A DNA stretch of 34,355 nucleotides from Deltaproteobacteria bacterium (GCA_003973265.1 QNYZ01000034.1:1-34355); one strand, 5' to 3'; counted from the first letter of the stretch, positions 1 to 8,012 are shown. Notes: a model not told the origin generated them from the letters alone. Numbers and translations: made by a program.

Positions 1-724
1 AGCCGATGTGTGCGAGATCTACACGGATGTAGACGGGGTCTATACCGCCGATCCGAATATCTGTGCCAAAGCCCGGAAGATAAAGACCATATCTTACGAC
101 GAAATGCTCAACATGGCCAGCCTGGGCGCCAAGGTCCTGCAGATTCGGTCCGTTGGTTTTGCAAAAAAATATAATATCCCGGTCCATGTTCGCTCGTCGT
201 TTAATGAGGAGGAAGGAACCATGGTTGTAAATGAAGAGTCAGGAATGGAAAGCCTGATGGTATCGGCCGTGACCCATGACAAAAACCAGGCCCGGATTAC
301 GCTGAACAAAGTCCCGGATCAGCCGGGAATCGCGGCAAAAATTTTCACCCCCCTGGCAGACAAGAGAATCATTGTTGACATGATTATTCAAAACACCCGC
401 CCCGGCGGTCATACCAACCTGACCTTTACCGTTCCGGAAAGCGAATACGATACCGCCATGGAAATCGAAAAGCGGGTGGCAAAGGAAATCAACGCCGAGG
501 ACGTTTTTGGGTACCGGGGCATTGCCATGGTGTCGGTTGTTGGCGTGGGGATGAAAAACCATTCCGGGGTGGCGGCCACCATGTTTACCACGCTGGCCGC
601 CGAAGGCATTAACATTTCCATGATCAGCACATCGGAAATCCGGATCTCCTGCGTGGTGGATGAAAAATACACCGAGCTGGCCGTGCGGGTGCTTCACACC
701 GCTTTCGGATTAGACGACAAATAG
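1..724 (+). CDS. lysC: Aspartate kinase, C-terminal part (5' end outside window)
   Basis: Aspartokinase phosphorylates L-aspartate, the first step towards lysine, threonine and methionine. The visible part begins in the end of the catalytic domain with the hallmark stretch [11 protein letters not shown], followed by the conserved [11 protein letters not shown] segment and a VHVRSSF stretch that closes the kinase domain. Two ACT domains follow, at about residues 78-150 and 165-236 of the visible part, the usual site of feedback inhibition by lysine or threonine. The reading frame is open to the left edge, so a GTG at base 8 is not the real start and roughly 170 residues lie outside. The gene ends with TAG two bases before a tiny membrane-peptide frame. 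The identification is firm; whether it is the lysine- or threonine-sensitive type cannot be told. Confidence 0.97.
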   Translation, partial: ADVCEIYTDVDGVYTADPNICAKARKIKTISYDEMLNMASLGAKVLQIRSVGFAKKYNIPVHVRSSFNEEEGTMVVNEESGMESLMVSAVTHDKNQARITLNKVPDQPGIAAKIFTPLADKRIIVDMIIQNTRPGGHTNLTFTVPESEYDTAMEIEKRVAKEINAEDVFGYRGIAMVSVVGVGMKNHSGVAATMFTTLAAEGINISMISTSEIRISCVVDEKYTELAVRVLHTAFGLDDK

Positions 725-726
725 CC

Positions 727-810
727 GTGAAAACCTTCAGCCGGGAACAGTTATTTTTCATTCTGATCGTGGCGGGGGGCCTGCTGGCAATTGTGGTGTA
801 CCGCCTCTGA
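727..810 (+). CDS. 27-residue single-helix membrane peptide (putative)
   Basis: A short frame starts with GTG two bases after the lysC stop and encodes 27 residues. A polar head of about eight residues (MKTFSREQ) is followed by an unbroken hydrophobic stretch of about 17 residues and a short YRL tail, so the product would be a small inner-membrane peptide with one transmembrane helix. No Shine-Dalgarno sequence is visible, so expression would depend on ribosomes finishing lysC. A weak hairpin terminator overlaps its stop codon, which fits this being the last frame of the transcript. I do not recognise a family. Chance is a real possibility at this length; the amphipathic start and clean helix are the main support. 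Confidence 0.4.
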   Translation: MKTFSREQLFFILIVAGGLLAIVVYRL

Positions 811-826
811 ACGGTTGACCGTTTTT
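810..826 (+). terminator. Weak intrinsic terminator after lysC and the small peptide
   Basis: A 5-bp stem (AACGG / CCGTT) with a TTGA loop is followed by a short T run. It lies between lysC on the plus strand and the 3' end of pyrF on the minus strand, where a terminator is expected. The stem is short, so efficiency is uncertain. Confidence 0.4.
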
Positions 827-889
827 CGGGGGATGCCCATTTTGCCGATCTCGCGCCCACAATACCGGACGGGATGAAGGGGGCGATAT

Positions 890-1639
890 CTATATATCCG
901 GAGGCTGTGCATTCCTGATCTCGGCGGCGATTTTACCGACCACCTGAACGGGATCTACGGCGGTCCGGATCGGACGCCCGATGACCAGATAATCCGCCCC
1001 GTCTCGGATCGCACGGCCCGGCGTGGTAATCCGCTGCTGATCGTCGTCCGCAATGGCCCTGTCGGCCAGGCGGATACCGGGCGTGACAGCTAAGAACGGC
1101 CGCCCCAGATTCTCCCTGATCCGTTTCACCTCGTTTCCCGAACAGACGATCCCGGCGCATCCTGCCGCGTGAGCCGCCCGGGCCCGCTGCTCAACGAGAT
1201 GGTCCAGGCGGGCGCTCAGTTCAGGTTTATACCCCGCCTGCGCAAGGTGCTGCCCCGATACACTGGTAAGCAGAGTCACGCCCAGCACCCCCACGGGTCC
1301 GGCCGCAGCCACGGCGGCTTCGAGCATGGCCGGATTTTCTCCGCAATGAACAGTGGTCAGGGCCACGCCCAGGCCGGCAATCCGTTTCATGGCCCTTGCG
1401 ACCGTCGCCGGGATATCGTGAAGCTTCAGGTCGAGAAAAACACCGGTGCCGCCCTGCCGGTGGATATACCGGACGATTTCCGGTCCGGCCGCGATAAACA
1501 GCTCGAGACCGACCTTGAACAATCCGATTTTACCGGAAAGTCGATCAATATACGTCTTTGCTTCACTGAATAGAGGCATATCCAGCGCAAAAATAATCCG
1601 ATCCGCCGGTCGCCTGATTTGATCCGTTAATATTTTCAT
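890..1639 (-). CDS. pyrF: Orotidine 5'-phosphate decarboxylase
   Basis: Converts OMP to UMP in the last step of de novo pyrimidine synthesis. The protein has 249 residues, normal for the bacterial type-1 enzyme. It opens with FALDMP (substrate Asp20), then the KVG strand (Lys42) and the catalytic DxKxxD signature FLDLKLHDIP with Asp70, Lys72 and Asp75. Near the end it has the phosphate-binding TPGIR motif and DYLVIGRPIR. A GTG directly before the ATG would add one residue; I chose the ATG at 1639. No strong Shine-Dalgarno sequence is seen. It follows the rfbB gene on the same strand after 36 bases, so the two may be cotranscribed although their pathways are unrelated. Confidence 0.96.
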   Translation of the reverse strand: MKILTDQIRRPADRIIFALDMPLFSEAKTYIDRLSGKIGLFKVGLELFIAAGPEIVRYIHRQGGTGVFLDLKLHDIPATVARAMKRIAGLGVALTTVHCGENPAMLEAAVAAAGPVGVLGVTLLTSVSGQHLAQAGYKPELSARLDHLVEQRARAAHAAGCAGIVCSGNEVKRIRENLGRPFLAVTPGIRLADRAIADDDQQRITTPGRAIRDGADYLVIGRPIRTAVDPVQVVGKIAAEIRNAQPPDI

Positions 1640-1675
1640 CACGCAGATATCCGAACGCCTTGCAAGGGGGAAATA

Positions 1676-2734
1676 CTAGGATTGATAATGCTGATCCACC
1701 CATTTCTGGTATTCCCCGCTGATGACCCGGTCGACCCATCCCTGATGGGTTAAATACCAGTCAATGGTCTGACGCATCCCGCTTTCGAAAGATTCGGCCG
1801 GCACCCATCCCAATTCCCGTTCCAGCTTGGAACAATCAATGGCGTATCTGAAATCGTGGCCCGGGCGATCTTTTACAAAGGTAATCAGCGATTCCCTGGC
1901 GCCCTGTGCCAGCGGGGGTGCGATGTCATCCAGCAGACGACAAATTGTTTGGACCACATCGATATTGGTTTTTTCACACCGGCCGCCGACATTATACGTT
2001 TCGCCCCGCTCGCCCCTTTGCATAATGGTCCAGATGGCCCGGCAATGGTCCCTGACATACAACCAGTCACGGACATTTTTCCCGTCGCCGTAAACAGGCA
2101 GGGGTCTGCCTTCCAGGGCATTGAGAGATATCAGCGGAATCAGTTTTTCAGGAAACTGGCAGGGACCGTAATTATTGGAACAGTTCGAAATCGTCACGGG
2201 CATGCCGTAGGTCCGGCTGTATGCCCGTACCAGGTGATCCGACGCGGCTTTAGAAGCGGAATAGGGACTGCTCGGATTATACGGCGTCATTTCGGTGAAA
2301 GCCCCTTCGTCTCCCAGTTCACCAAATACTTCGTCCGTACTGATATGGTGAAACAGGTTGAGCTTGTCCAGCCGCCGGCGGGCCAGTTCAAGCAGCACAA
2401 AAGTGCCGTTGACATTGGTCCGGACAAACGCATCCGGGGTAACGATCGACCGGTCCACGTGGGATTCGGCCGCAAAATGGCAGACAGTGTCAATGTCAAA
2501 ATCATCGAACACCCTGGCCATGATGTTTTCGTCACAGATATCCGCTTGAATAAAATGATACTGCTGCCGGGCGCTTTCCGGCAGATCGGCCAGGTTTTCA
2601 GGATTCCCGGCATAGGTGAGGCTGTCCACATTAATCACCCGCCCGTCAAACCCGATTTCTTCAAACAGAAAATGAATAAAATTAGCGCCGATGAACCCAC
2701 ATCCACCCGTAACCAACAGATTTTTCACGTTCAT
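1676..2734 (-). CDS. rfbB: dTDP-glucose 4,6-dehydratase
   Basis: Makes dTDP-4-keto-6-deoxyglucose, the branch point to dTDP-rhamnose and other deoxysugars for surface polysaccharides. It is an extended short-chain dehydrogenase: GGCGFIG at residues 10-16 binds NAD, FAAESHVDRS is typical of the RmlB family, and the catalytic Thr133-Asp134-Glu135 and Tyr158-xxx-Lys162 are all present. The length of 352 is usual. The start is doubtful: an AAGGAG sits only two bases before the ATG at 2734 but eight bases before an in-frame GTG at 2728, and starting at the GTG gives the usual family N terminus (MKNLLVTGG). rfbA, rfbC and rfbD are not beside it, so the rest of the pathway must lie elsewhere. Confidence 0.95.
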   Translation of the reverse strand: MNVKNLLVTGGCGFIGANFIHFLFEEIGFDGRVINVDSLTYAGNPENLADLPESARQQYHFIQADICDENIMARVFDDFDIDTVCHFAAESHVDRSIVTPDAFVRTNVNGTFVLLELARRRLDKLNLFHHISTDEVFGELGDEGAFTEMTPYNPSSPYSASKAASDHLVRAYSRTYGMPVTISNCSNNYGPCQFPEKLIPLISLNALEGRPLPVYGDGKNVRDWLYVRDHCRAIWTIMQRGERGETYNVGGRCEKTNIDVVQTICRLLDDIAPPLAQGARESLITFVKDRPGHDFRYAIDCSKLERELGWVPAESFESGMRQTIDWYLTHQGWVDRVISGEYQKWVDQHYQS

Positions 2735-2936
2735 GACTCCTTATAATATTCCGGGTATTTCCCGGTCTGCTGTCAAAAATCCCACCTGGAATGAAGTATT
2801 TCACCCGGGCAGACAATACCCCAGCAAACCCGCGGATTCAAGAGGAAACAGTTATCCGTGCCAAGCTTATGGATAAAATACAGGATGATACCCACTGTAA
2901 AACGGCCATCTTACAATTGAACAGGGGATATCACCA

Positions 2937-2965
2937 TTGACTTTCAACGCATTGTTTTGTAAATA
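2937..2965 (+). promoter_or_regulatory. Possible promoter of the EndoU pair
   Basis: TTGACT (2937-2942) and TAAATA (2960-2965) are separated by 17 bases, upstream of the EndoU gene. The -35 match is good but the -10 match is only fair. The 262-base space between rfbB and this gene is divergent and otherwise holds no gene I can support. Confidence 0.35.
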
Positions 2966-2996
2966 AAATTTTCAGTTAACCGTGTGGAGTCTGATC

Positions 2997-3482
2997 ATGA
3001 AGCGCCTGTTTCCTCTCTTTCTTGCTTTTCTTTTTCTGTTGCCCGGGTTGCAGCCTGCTTCGGCAGGAAAAAGAAAATGGAGCCGCACCAATCCGGAAAT
3101 CAATCTTTCCCATGTTTTCCTTGGTGAAATCAACCGCCGGGGAAAGCCCACGGGGTTTCATTCCCGGCCGGGCGGGAAAGATCCGAAAACCGCCCGGGTG
3201 ACCCGGATAATGTCTCCGCCCAACAAGGCAAAGGTGTACACGGCCAATGTCATTATCTGGGATAAGCGGGCAAAAAAATGGAAAAGAAAATTTTCCAGCT
3301 TTTTCCCGGACAACATGCGGCGGAAAGAGGTCATCGAGGCGATTTTACATGCCTACCGTCATCGCCGGAAAAAATCGGCCCAACCGTGGCGCGGTCCCTC
3401 CGGCCACGGATTTTTCATCCAGGGCTATGTAACGAAACGTGGCGGCATCAACACCGCTTTTCCGGTCTATGTAAAGGATTGA
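2997..3482 (+). CDS. Secreted EndoU-family RNase (toxin candidate)
   Basis: This 161-residue protein has a Sec signal peptide (MKR, a hydrophobic core, and cleavage expected after ASA at residue 23), leaving a basic mature protein of about 138 residues. The mature part reads as a whole bacterial EndoU nuclease domain: SHVFLGEINRRGKPTGFHSRPGG contains two candidate catalytic histidines (His39, His55), followed by PNKAKVYTANV with candidate lysines (Lys77, Lys79), FFPDN, and the closing NTAFPVY. Bacterial EndoU domains usually form the C-terminal warhead of contact-dependent or other polymorphic toxins and cleave tRNA; here the domain stands alone. I chose the ATG at 2997 because GGAG lies seven bases before it; a GTG at 2982 gives a poorer signal peptide. 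The next gene begins five bases after the stop and is the likely immunity gene. A non-toxin exported RNase is the alternative. Confidence 0.82.
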   Translation: MKRLFPLFLAFLFLLPGLQPASAGKRKWSRTNPEINLSHVFLGEINRRGKPTGFHSRPGGKDPKTARVTRIMSPPNKAKVYTANVIIWDKRAKKWKRKFSSFFPDNMRRKEVIEAILHAYRHRRKKSAQPWRGPSGHGFFIQGYVTKRGGINTAFPVYVKD

Positions 3483-3487
3483 AGGCT

Positions 3488-3805
3488 ATGAAACTGATTT
3501 CTTGCTACCGGGATGATACCGGTCTGCTTCGGGCCAGGACAGCAGATAAAGACCAGGCGCTGGCCGTTTTTCTGGAAACCGATATCCAGGAAGACACGGC
3601 CCTGGTGGCGGAGTTGCTCAAACAGATCAAGCTGCTGAAAAAAGGGAAAAAAAAGCGCTATGAATCCAGCGGCAATGCCCATACCGTCACCCTGACGCCA
3701 AAGACAGCGACCCTTGAAAGCCTGTATGACGATGAAGCACCCCGATACCGACTTAAATTATCGCACTTCCAGGATGTCCTGACCCGGTGGACAGACAACA
3801 TATAA
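3488..3805 (+). CDS. Small cytosolic protein, likely immunity partner of EndoU
   Basis: A protein of 105 residues with no signal peptide and no membrane helix. It begins with a strand-like segment (KLISCYRDDTGLLRAR), has a charged helix around residues 34-58 ending in a lysine cluster, then a strand-rich segment (GNAHTVTLTPKTATLESL) and a final amphipathic helix (LSHFQDVLTRW). By eye the layout faintly resembles the UPF0231/YacL family, but I would not name it so. It starts five bases after the EndoU stop, and its ribosome site (AAGGA, nine bases upstream) lies in the last EndoU codons, so the two are translated as a unit. This order and spacing are typical of toxin-immunity pairs. An in-frame start at 3278 exists but would overlap EndoU fully and lacks a ribosome site. 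The function is inferred only from position. Confidence 0.6.
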   Translation: MKLISCYRDDTGLLRARTADKDQALAVFLETDIQEDTALVAELLKQIKLLKKGKKKRYESSGNAHTVTLTPKTATLESLYDDEAPRYRLKLSHFQDVLTRWTDNI

Positions 3806-3924
3806 CGGTTTCACCGCCACTTTAACCGCATGGTCCCCCTGTCGAAGATTTACCTCCGGCCTTTTTTCATCGGTTCACCTGGCAATCGACCGGCGAACGG
3901 CAATAATTTTGACAGCAAAAGACA

Positions 3925-6252
3925 ATGAATAAAATCCGCGGAAAATCCAGACCGGTTCTCAGGTTGCTTATCTCGGTTTCGGTCGTTGTCATCGTGGCAT
4001 CCGGCATCTCTGTCGCCGTGTACGGCGGATACCTGGCCAAACGGATTGAAAAGCGATTTGCCGGTCGCCGCTGGAATATTCCGTCCACCGTTTATTCGGA
4101 TACGACCCTCCTCTATCCCGGCCAGGCGGTCAATCGGCCTTTTTTGTACGAAAAATTGCGCCGACTGGGTTACAATGAAGTATCCCGCTCGCCCCTGCAA
4201 AAGGGACAGATGCATCGACAAGCGGGTTTCATCGATATTTTTCTGCATGACTTTACATCGCCCTTCTTCGAACAGACCGGCTTTGCCGTGCGGGTCCGGT
4301 TTAGACACGACCATATCACCACAATTGCCCGCATCGAAAACGACCAGGCGGTTCCGATACTGGAGCTTGAACCGGAAGAATTAATGCGATTTTACGGCCC
4401 GAACCGGGAGCGTCGCCAGTTGATTTCCATCGACAGGGTCCCCCGCTACCTGATCCATGCGGTCCTGGCCGCCGAAGACAGTGGCTTCTACCATCACCAC
4501 GGGGTTGATTTCGCCGGAATCCTGCGGGCCCTGATCACCAATTTACGCAAAGGCACCATCTCCCAGGGTGGATCAACCCTTACGCAACAACTGGCAAAAA
4601 ACTATTTTCTGACACCGGAACGAACTTATCGGCGAAAATTAAGAGAACTCCTCATCGCCCTGGTACTGGAGTACAAATACGACAAGAATGAAATTCTGGA
4701 AATATATCTGAACGAGATTTACTGGGGCCAGAGAGGCTCGGTATCCATCAATGGAGTGGGGGAAGCATCTCTGTTTTATTTCGGTAAACCGGTGGAGCGG
4801 CTGTCGATCGGGGAGGCCGCCACCCTGGCCGGGCTTATCAAGGCACCCAACACCTATTCGCCCTATGTCAATAAATCCCGCTGTCTGAAGCGGCGCAATG
4901 AGGTCCTGGCAGCTATGCGTCAAAACGACTGGCTGACCGATGCTCAATTAAACGCGGCCCTTCCCCGCCCGGTTAAACCGGCCGGATATACGGCAGATCA
5001 TCGGCGGGCACCCTATTTCATGGACTACCTGACCCGGCAAATGGCCGACCTCTACCCGCCGGATGTCTTATCCAGCCTGGGGTTGTCCATTTTTACGACG
5101 CTGGATACCCAGGTTCAAATGGCAGCCGAACAGGCCCTTGCCAGAGGACTTGCCCGCCTGGAGGCCGCCCGGCCGGCCCTTAAACGGAAAAAGCCCGGAG
5201 AAAAGCTGCAGGGGGCCGTCATCGTCATTCAGCCAAAGACCGGATATATTCTCGCCATGGTGGGTGGCCGAAATTACGGTATCAGCCAGTTCAACCGGGC
5301 CACCCAGGCCAGACGTCAACCGGGAAGCGCATTCAAACCGCTTGTTTATGTCACGGCGCTGGATCAATTCACACCGGCGGATCACCTGTCTAACACCCCC
5401 CGGACCTATTCCGTTGACGGCAAGGCCTGGCGCCCGAAAAACTATGATGCCCACGCGCCGGGAGAAGTTACCCTCCGGCAGGCGCTGGCCAAATCCTACA
5501 ACCTGGCCTCTGTCAACCTGGGAATCAAAGTGGGGCTGCAGTCAATTGTCGATACGGCCAGGGCCTTTGGTTTATCCACGACAGTGAAACCGCTGCCGTC
5601 TCTTTCCCTCGGGACTTTCGAGGTCATTCCACTGGAGCTGGCAAGGGCCTATTGTGTTTTCGCCGCCAACGGCATGCTCCCGTTTCCACTGGCCATCAAG
5701 GAGGTCATGGACGACAGCAACCAGATGCTCGACCAGCACCATGCCAGCGTCAAACGATTGATTTCACCGGCCAAGGCCTATATAATGAATGATCTGTTAC
5801 GCAGTGTTACCACGGAGGGAACGGCGGCGGCCATGAAATCAATGGGAGTCAACTGGCCGGCAGCGGGCAAAACGGGTACCACCAATAATGCCAGGGATGC
5901 CTGGTTTATCGGCTACACACCGGATATCCTCGCGCTTGTCTGGGTGGGGTTCGACGGCGGTGGTTCCATTCACTCCACGGGCTCACGCGCTGCCCTGCCC
6001 ATCTGGGCGGATCTGATGAAGGCGATCCCCCAGTATATATCCGGCGAATGGTTTACGATGCCATCCGGCGTGGTCAGACAGACCATCTGCACCGACAGCG
6101 GCCAGATCGCCGTGAAAAATGCCTGTCCCCGGATACGCGAGGAAATTTTTCTTGAAACAAACGTACCGCTGAAGCCGTGCCCCATTCACCGGAAACGGTT
6201 TCCCTTTAAACATTTTTTAAACAAAATCAAAAAGCTGTTTCGCCATGACTAA
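3925..6252 (+). CDS. mrcB: Bifunctional penicillin-binding protein 1B
   Basis: Class A PBP that polymerises lipid II and cross-links peptidoglycan. A short cytoplasmic start is followed by one membrane anchor at about residues 9-31, then a UB2H-like domain (about 55-150) that defines the PBP1b subgroup and docks its activator. The GT51 glycosyltransferase part has catalytic Glu184 in AAEDSGFY, the GGSTLTQQLAKN motif and the NEIYWGQRG motif. The transpeptidase part has the nucleophile Ser468 in GSAFKP, SYN at 524-526 and Lys649 in KTGT. All catalytic residues are intact and the length of 775 is usual. No clear Shine-Dalgarno sequence precedes the ATG. The last eight bases overlap the start of the lipoprotein gene, implying coupled translation and joint function. 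Confidence 0.96.
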   Translation: MNKIRGKSRPVLRLLISVSVVVIVASGISVAVYGGYLAKRIEKRFAGRRWNIPSTVYSDTTLLYPGQAVNRPFLYEKLRRLGYNEVSRSPLQKGQMHRQAGFIDIFLHDFTSPFFEQTGFAVRVRFRHDHITTIARIENDQAVPILELEPEELMRFYGPNRERRQLISIDRVPRYLIHAVLAAEDSGFYHHHGVDFAGILRALITNLRKGTISQGGSTLTQQLAKNYFLTPERTYRRKLRELLIALVLEYKYDKNEILEIYLNEIYWGQRGSVSINGVGEASLFYFGKPVERLSIGEAATLAGLIKAPNTYSPYVNKSRCLKRRNEVLAAMRQNDWLTDAQLNAALPRPVKPAGYTADHRRAPYFMDYLTRQMADLYPPDVLSSLGLSIFTTLDTQVQMAAEQALARGLARLEAARPALKRKKPGEKLQGAVIVIQPKTGYILAMVGGRNYGISQFNRATQARRQPGSAFKPLVYVTALDQFTPADHLSNTPRTYSVDGKAWRPKNYDAHAPGEVTLRQALAKSYNLASVNLGIKVGLQSIVDTARAFGLSTTVKPLPSLSLGTFEVIPLELARAYCVFAANGMLPFPLAIKEVMDDSNQMLDQHHASVKRLISPAKAYIMNDLLRSVTTEGTAAAMKSMGVNWPAAGKTGTTNNARDAWFIGYTPDILALVWVGFDGGGSIHSTGSRAALPIWADLMKAIPQYISGEWFTMPSGVVRQTICTDSGQIAVKNACPRIREEIFLETNVPLKPCPIHRKRFPFKHFLNKIKKLFRHD

Positions 6253-6721
6253 ATGGATTACCGTCTGGATGGCCTTCTTCTTTCTGACCGGTTGTGCCCG
6301 GGTCGTCATTGCCCCGCCATCCGGTTCTCCCACATCAAGCGCAAAACCGCCGCAGGCCTCAACACCGCCGACCCGTGCACCTGTTCCATCCCGGCAGCCG
6401 GCGCCAACCCTGCGGCCGCCCGTTGAAAAGCCGGACAGGAAACTGCCCCCCCGGGCTATTGCGGCACTGAAGCTCACCGAGCAGGGAAAAATTCTGATAA
6501 AAAGAAAAAAGCCCGATGCGGCCATCCGAACCCTGGAACGGGCGCTGAATCTCTATCCCAAAAATGGAAAGACATACTACTATTTAGCCGAAGCATGGCT
6601 GCAGAAAGGAGATACCGGGCAGGCTGCGGAATTTAACCAGCTGGCCCGAATCTACCTCCAGAAGGATTCCGATTGGGCCAGCCGGATTAAATCTCAACAG
6701 TTGAAAATAAAGGGTCGATAA
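6245..6721 (+). CDS. TPR lipoprotein, candidate PBP1b activator
   Basis: This 158-residue protein has a lipoprotein signal with lipobox Leu14-Thr15-Gly16-Cys17. The residue after the cysteine is Ala, so by Escherichia coli rules it would go to the outer membrane. A proline-rich linker (about 24-70) follows, long enough to reach through part of the periplasm, then about two tetratricopeptide-like repeats (about 74-150: AAIRTLERALNLYPKNGKTYYYLAEAWLQKGD). It overlaps the PBP1b gene by eight bases. In Pseudomonas the TPR lipoprotein LpoP activates PBP1b, and in enteric bacteria LpoB does so through UB2H; gene overlap plus architecture make this protein a good functional counterpart. The role is inference; the lipoprotein and TPR calls are seen directly. 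Confidence 0.8.
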   Translation: MTKWITVWMAFFFLTGCARVVIAPPSGSPTSSAKPPQASTPPTRAPVPSRQPAPTLRPPVEKPDRKLPPRAIAALKLTEQGKILIKRKKPDAAIRTLERALNLYPKNGKTYYYLAEAWLQKGDTGQAAEFNQLARIYLQKDSDWASRIKSQQLKIKGR

Positions 6722-6733
6722 AGAATATGCCTT

Positions 6734-7528
6734 CTATGAGAGGCCCACTGTTTTTTCAAGATCGGCCACCACGTCCTGATCCAGGTTCAGACTGGATGCC
6801 AGCTTCTGCATATACTCTTTCTCCGCAGGCGTATCCACTTCGATCGCCAGCAGAGACGCGGCATAAATCTGGGGCGCCAGATAAGGCTGATTCCGGGCTT
6901 CGGCCAGGAACCCTTCAAGATCCATGGGTTTGCTCATTTCGGCCAGCACAAAATCCCGGGCTTCTTCGGATTCACCGGCTTCTTCCAGTTTGCCTACGAT
7001 CCGCTTCACTTCCTGCTGATCAATCCGCCCATCTGCCTTTGCCGCATTGATCATGGCCTTTAAAACCAGCTCGGCCCCTTTTTCCAGTTCGGCTTTCTCA
7101 TCTTCATTTTCTGCCTCCCGAAGGCCCAGTGGTACTTCCGGTTCAGCATTACCGCCCACCCCTTTCAAGGCCTTAAATGCCATGGCGCCCAGTATGGCCA
7201 TGGCACCGCCGCCCAGAGCACCTTTCAATGATTTACCGCCGCCGCCAAGGAGGGATCCAGCCAGGGCGCCTAGCCCTCCCAGGGCAAGGTTATTATTTCC
7301 ACCCAGTGATTTACCGGCCTGGCCCAGAACATCTTGAAGCATGCCGCCGATGCCGCTGACGCCACTGCCACCGCCGCCCAGCAGACCGGTCAGGGCGCCG
7401 GACAGGCTCGACAAAGCGCCCCCGGCCGATTCTCCGCCGGCGCTCAAGGCATGCTGCAATCGGGATGTGGTGGATCCGGACAATCCGGACTGCATCAACG
7501 TGCCGACAATATTACTAAAATTAATCAT
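6734..7528 (-). CDS. DUF533 / TerB-like membrane-associated protein
   Basis: A protein of 264 residues. The first half (about 20-125) is strikingly rich in Gly, Ala, Ser and Leu with GGGG runs and includes a hydrophobic stretch around 105-120 that could insert into the membrane. After an acidic segment (about 125-148) comes a helical domain (about 150-260) with the TerB/DUF533 pattern KAMINAAKADGRIDQQEVKRI and DLEGFLAEARN, ending in YMQKLASSLNLD. This matches the YebE/DUF533 family, whose function is unknown. A strong AAGGAG lies seven bases before the ATG. It follows the DUF4332 gene by 32 bases and is probably cotranscribed with it. Its 3' end converges with the lipoprotein gene, leaving only 12 bases between. 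Confidence 0.82.
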   Translation of the reverse strand: MINFSNIVGTLMQSGLSGSTTSRLQHALSAGGESAGGALSSLSGALTGLLGGGGSGVSGIGGMLQDVLGQAGKSLGGNNNLALGGLGALAGSLLGGGGKSLKGALGGGAMAILGAMAFKALKGVGGNAEPEVPLGLREAENEDEKAELEKGAELVLKAMINAAKADGRIDQQEVKRIVGKLEEAGESEEARDFVLAEMSKPMDLEGFLAEARNQPYLAPQIYAASLLAIEVDTPAEKEYMQKLASSLNLDQDVVADLEKTVGLS

Positions 7529-7560
7529 TTTCAGCTCCTTTCAAATTAAACAGATTGAGT

Positions 7561-7974
7561 TCAGTGTGTCACTTCCGGTTTCATTTTTTTGGCGGCATTC
7601 ACCCACGCTTCAACAACCTTTACCCCTGGTATCGACCGTACCAGCTGACGGCCCGAGCCATTGGTTTCTTTGAGTTTTTCCTGCAGGTTCCGGGGATTCC
7701 GATTTCTCAATTCTTTGACCGTATCCACCCCGGCCGCTTTCAGCAATTCGGCATATTGTTTTCCAATTCCGCTCACGCGAAATAAATCGCTCATATTAAC
7801 CCATTTCAGGATTAGTCTGGCATCGATACCCGATAATTTTGACAGATCCCTGCGGCCCTTTGCGGTCTTGCCTTTTTCAAGAAGCCCGCCGACAGTCATA
7901 ATGCCCACGTCTCTCAGCTTGGCTGCATATACCGCTCCAATTCCCTCTATCTCGGATATCCTGTAATCTACCAT
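7561..7974 (-). CDS. DUF4332 helix-hairpin-helix protein
   Basis: A soluble protein of 137 residues made of repeated helix-hairpin-helix-like units: IEGIGAVYAAKLRDVGI near the start, LSKLSGIDARLILKWVN at about 44-60, and VSGIGKQYAELLKAAGVDTV at about 67-86, with a further PRNLQEKL unit. These GIG-type hairpins are those of the DUF4332 family and resemble DNA-binding hairpins of polymerases and ligases, but no enzyme domain is attached. A perfect AAAGGAGG precedes the ATG. It is the first gene of a two-gene unit with the DUF533 protein. A role in nucleic-acid or protein binding is only a guess from the fold. Confidence 0.8.
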   Translation of the reverse strand: MVDYRISEIEGIGAVYAAKLRDVGIMTVGGLLEKGKTAKGRRDLSKLSGIDARLILKWVNMSDLFRVSGIGKQYAELLKAAGVDTVKELRNRNPRNLQEKLKETNGSGRQLVRSIPGVKVVEAWVNAAKKMKPEVTH

Positions 7975-8012
7975 TCTGACGCCTCCTTTATAGATAACTC
8001 AGATTCATTTTA

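Noticed and set aside
1856..2746. 296-codon plus-strand frame opposite rfbB
   Set aside because: It is antisense to a gene with complete catalytic motifs and its product has no recognisable domain.
2741..2776. Minus-strand TTGACA and TATTAT with a CCGGG / CCCGG hairpin upstream of rfbB
   Set aside because: The two boxes are 22 bases apart, too far for a standard promoter, and the 5-bp hairpin has no T run. I could not assign a role.
3278..3487. Longer start for the immunity-like gene
   Set aside because: It would lie wholly within the EndoU gene and lacks a ribosome site; the ATG at 3488 has AAGGA at good distance.
3806..3924. Possible terminator after the EndoU pair
   Set aside because: CGGTT and AACCG can pair across 12 bases but no T run follows; a separate TTTTTT at 3863 has no stem beside it. 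I see nothing else in this gap.
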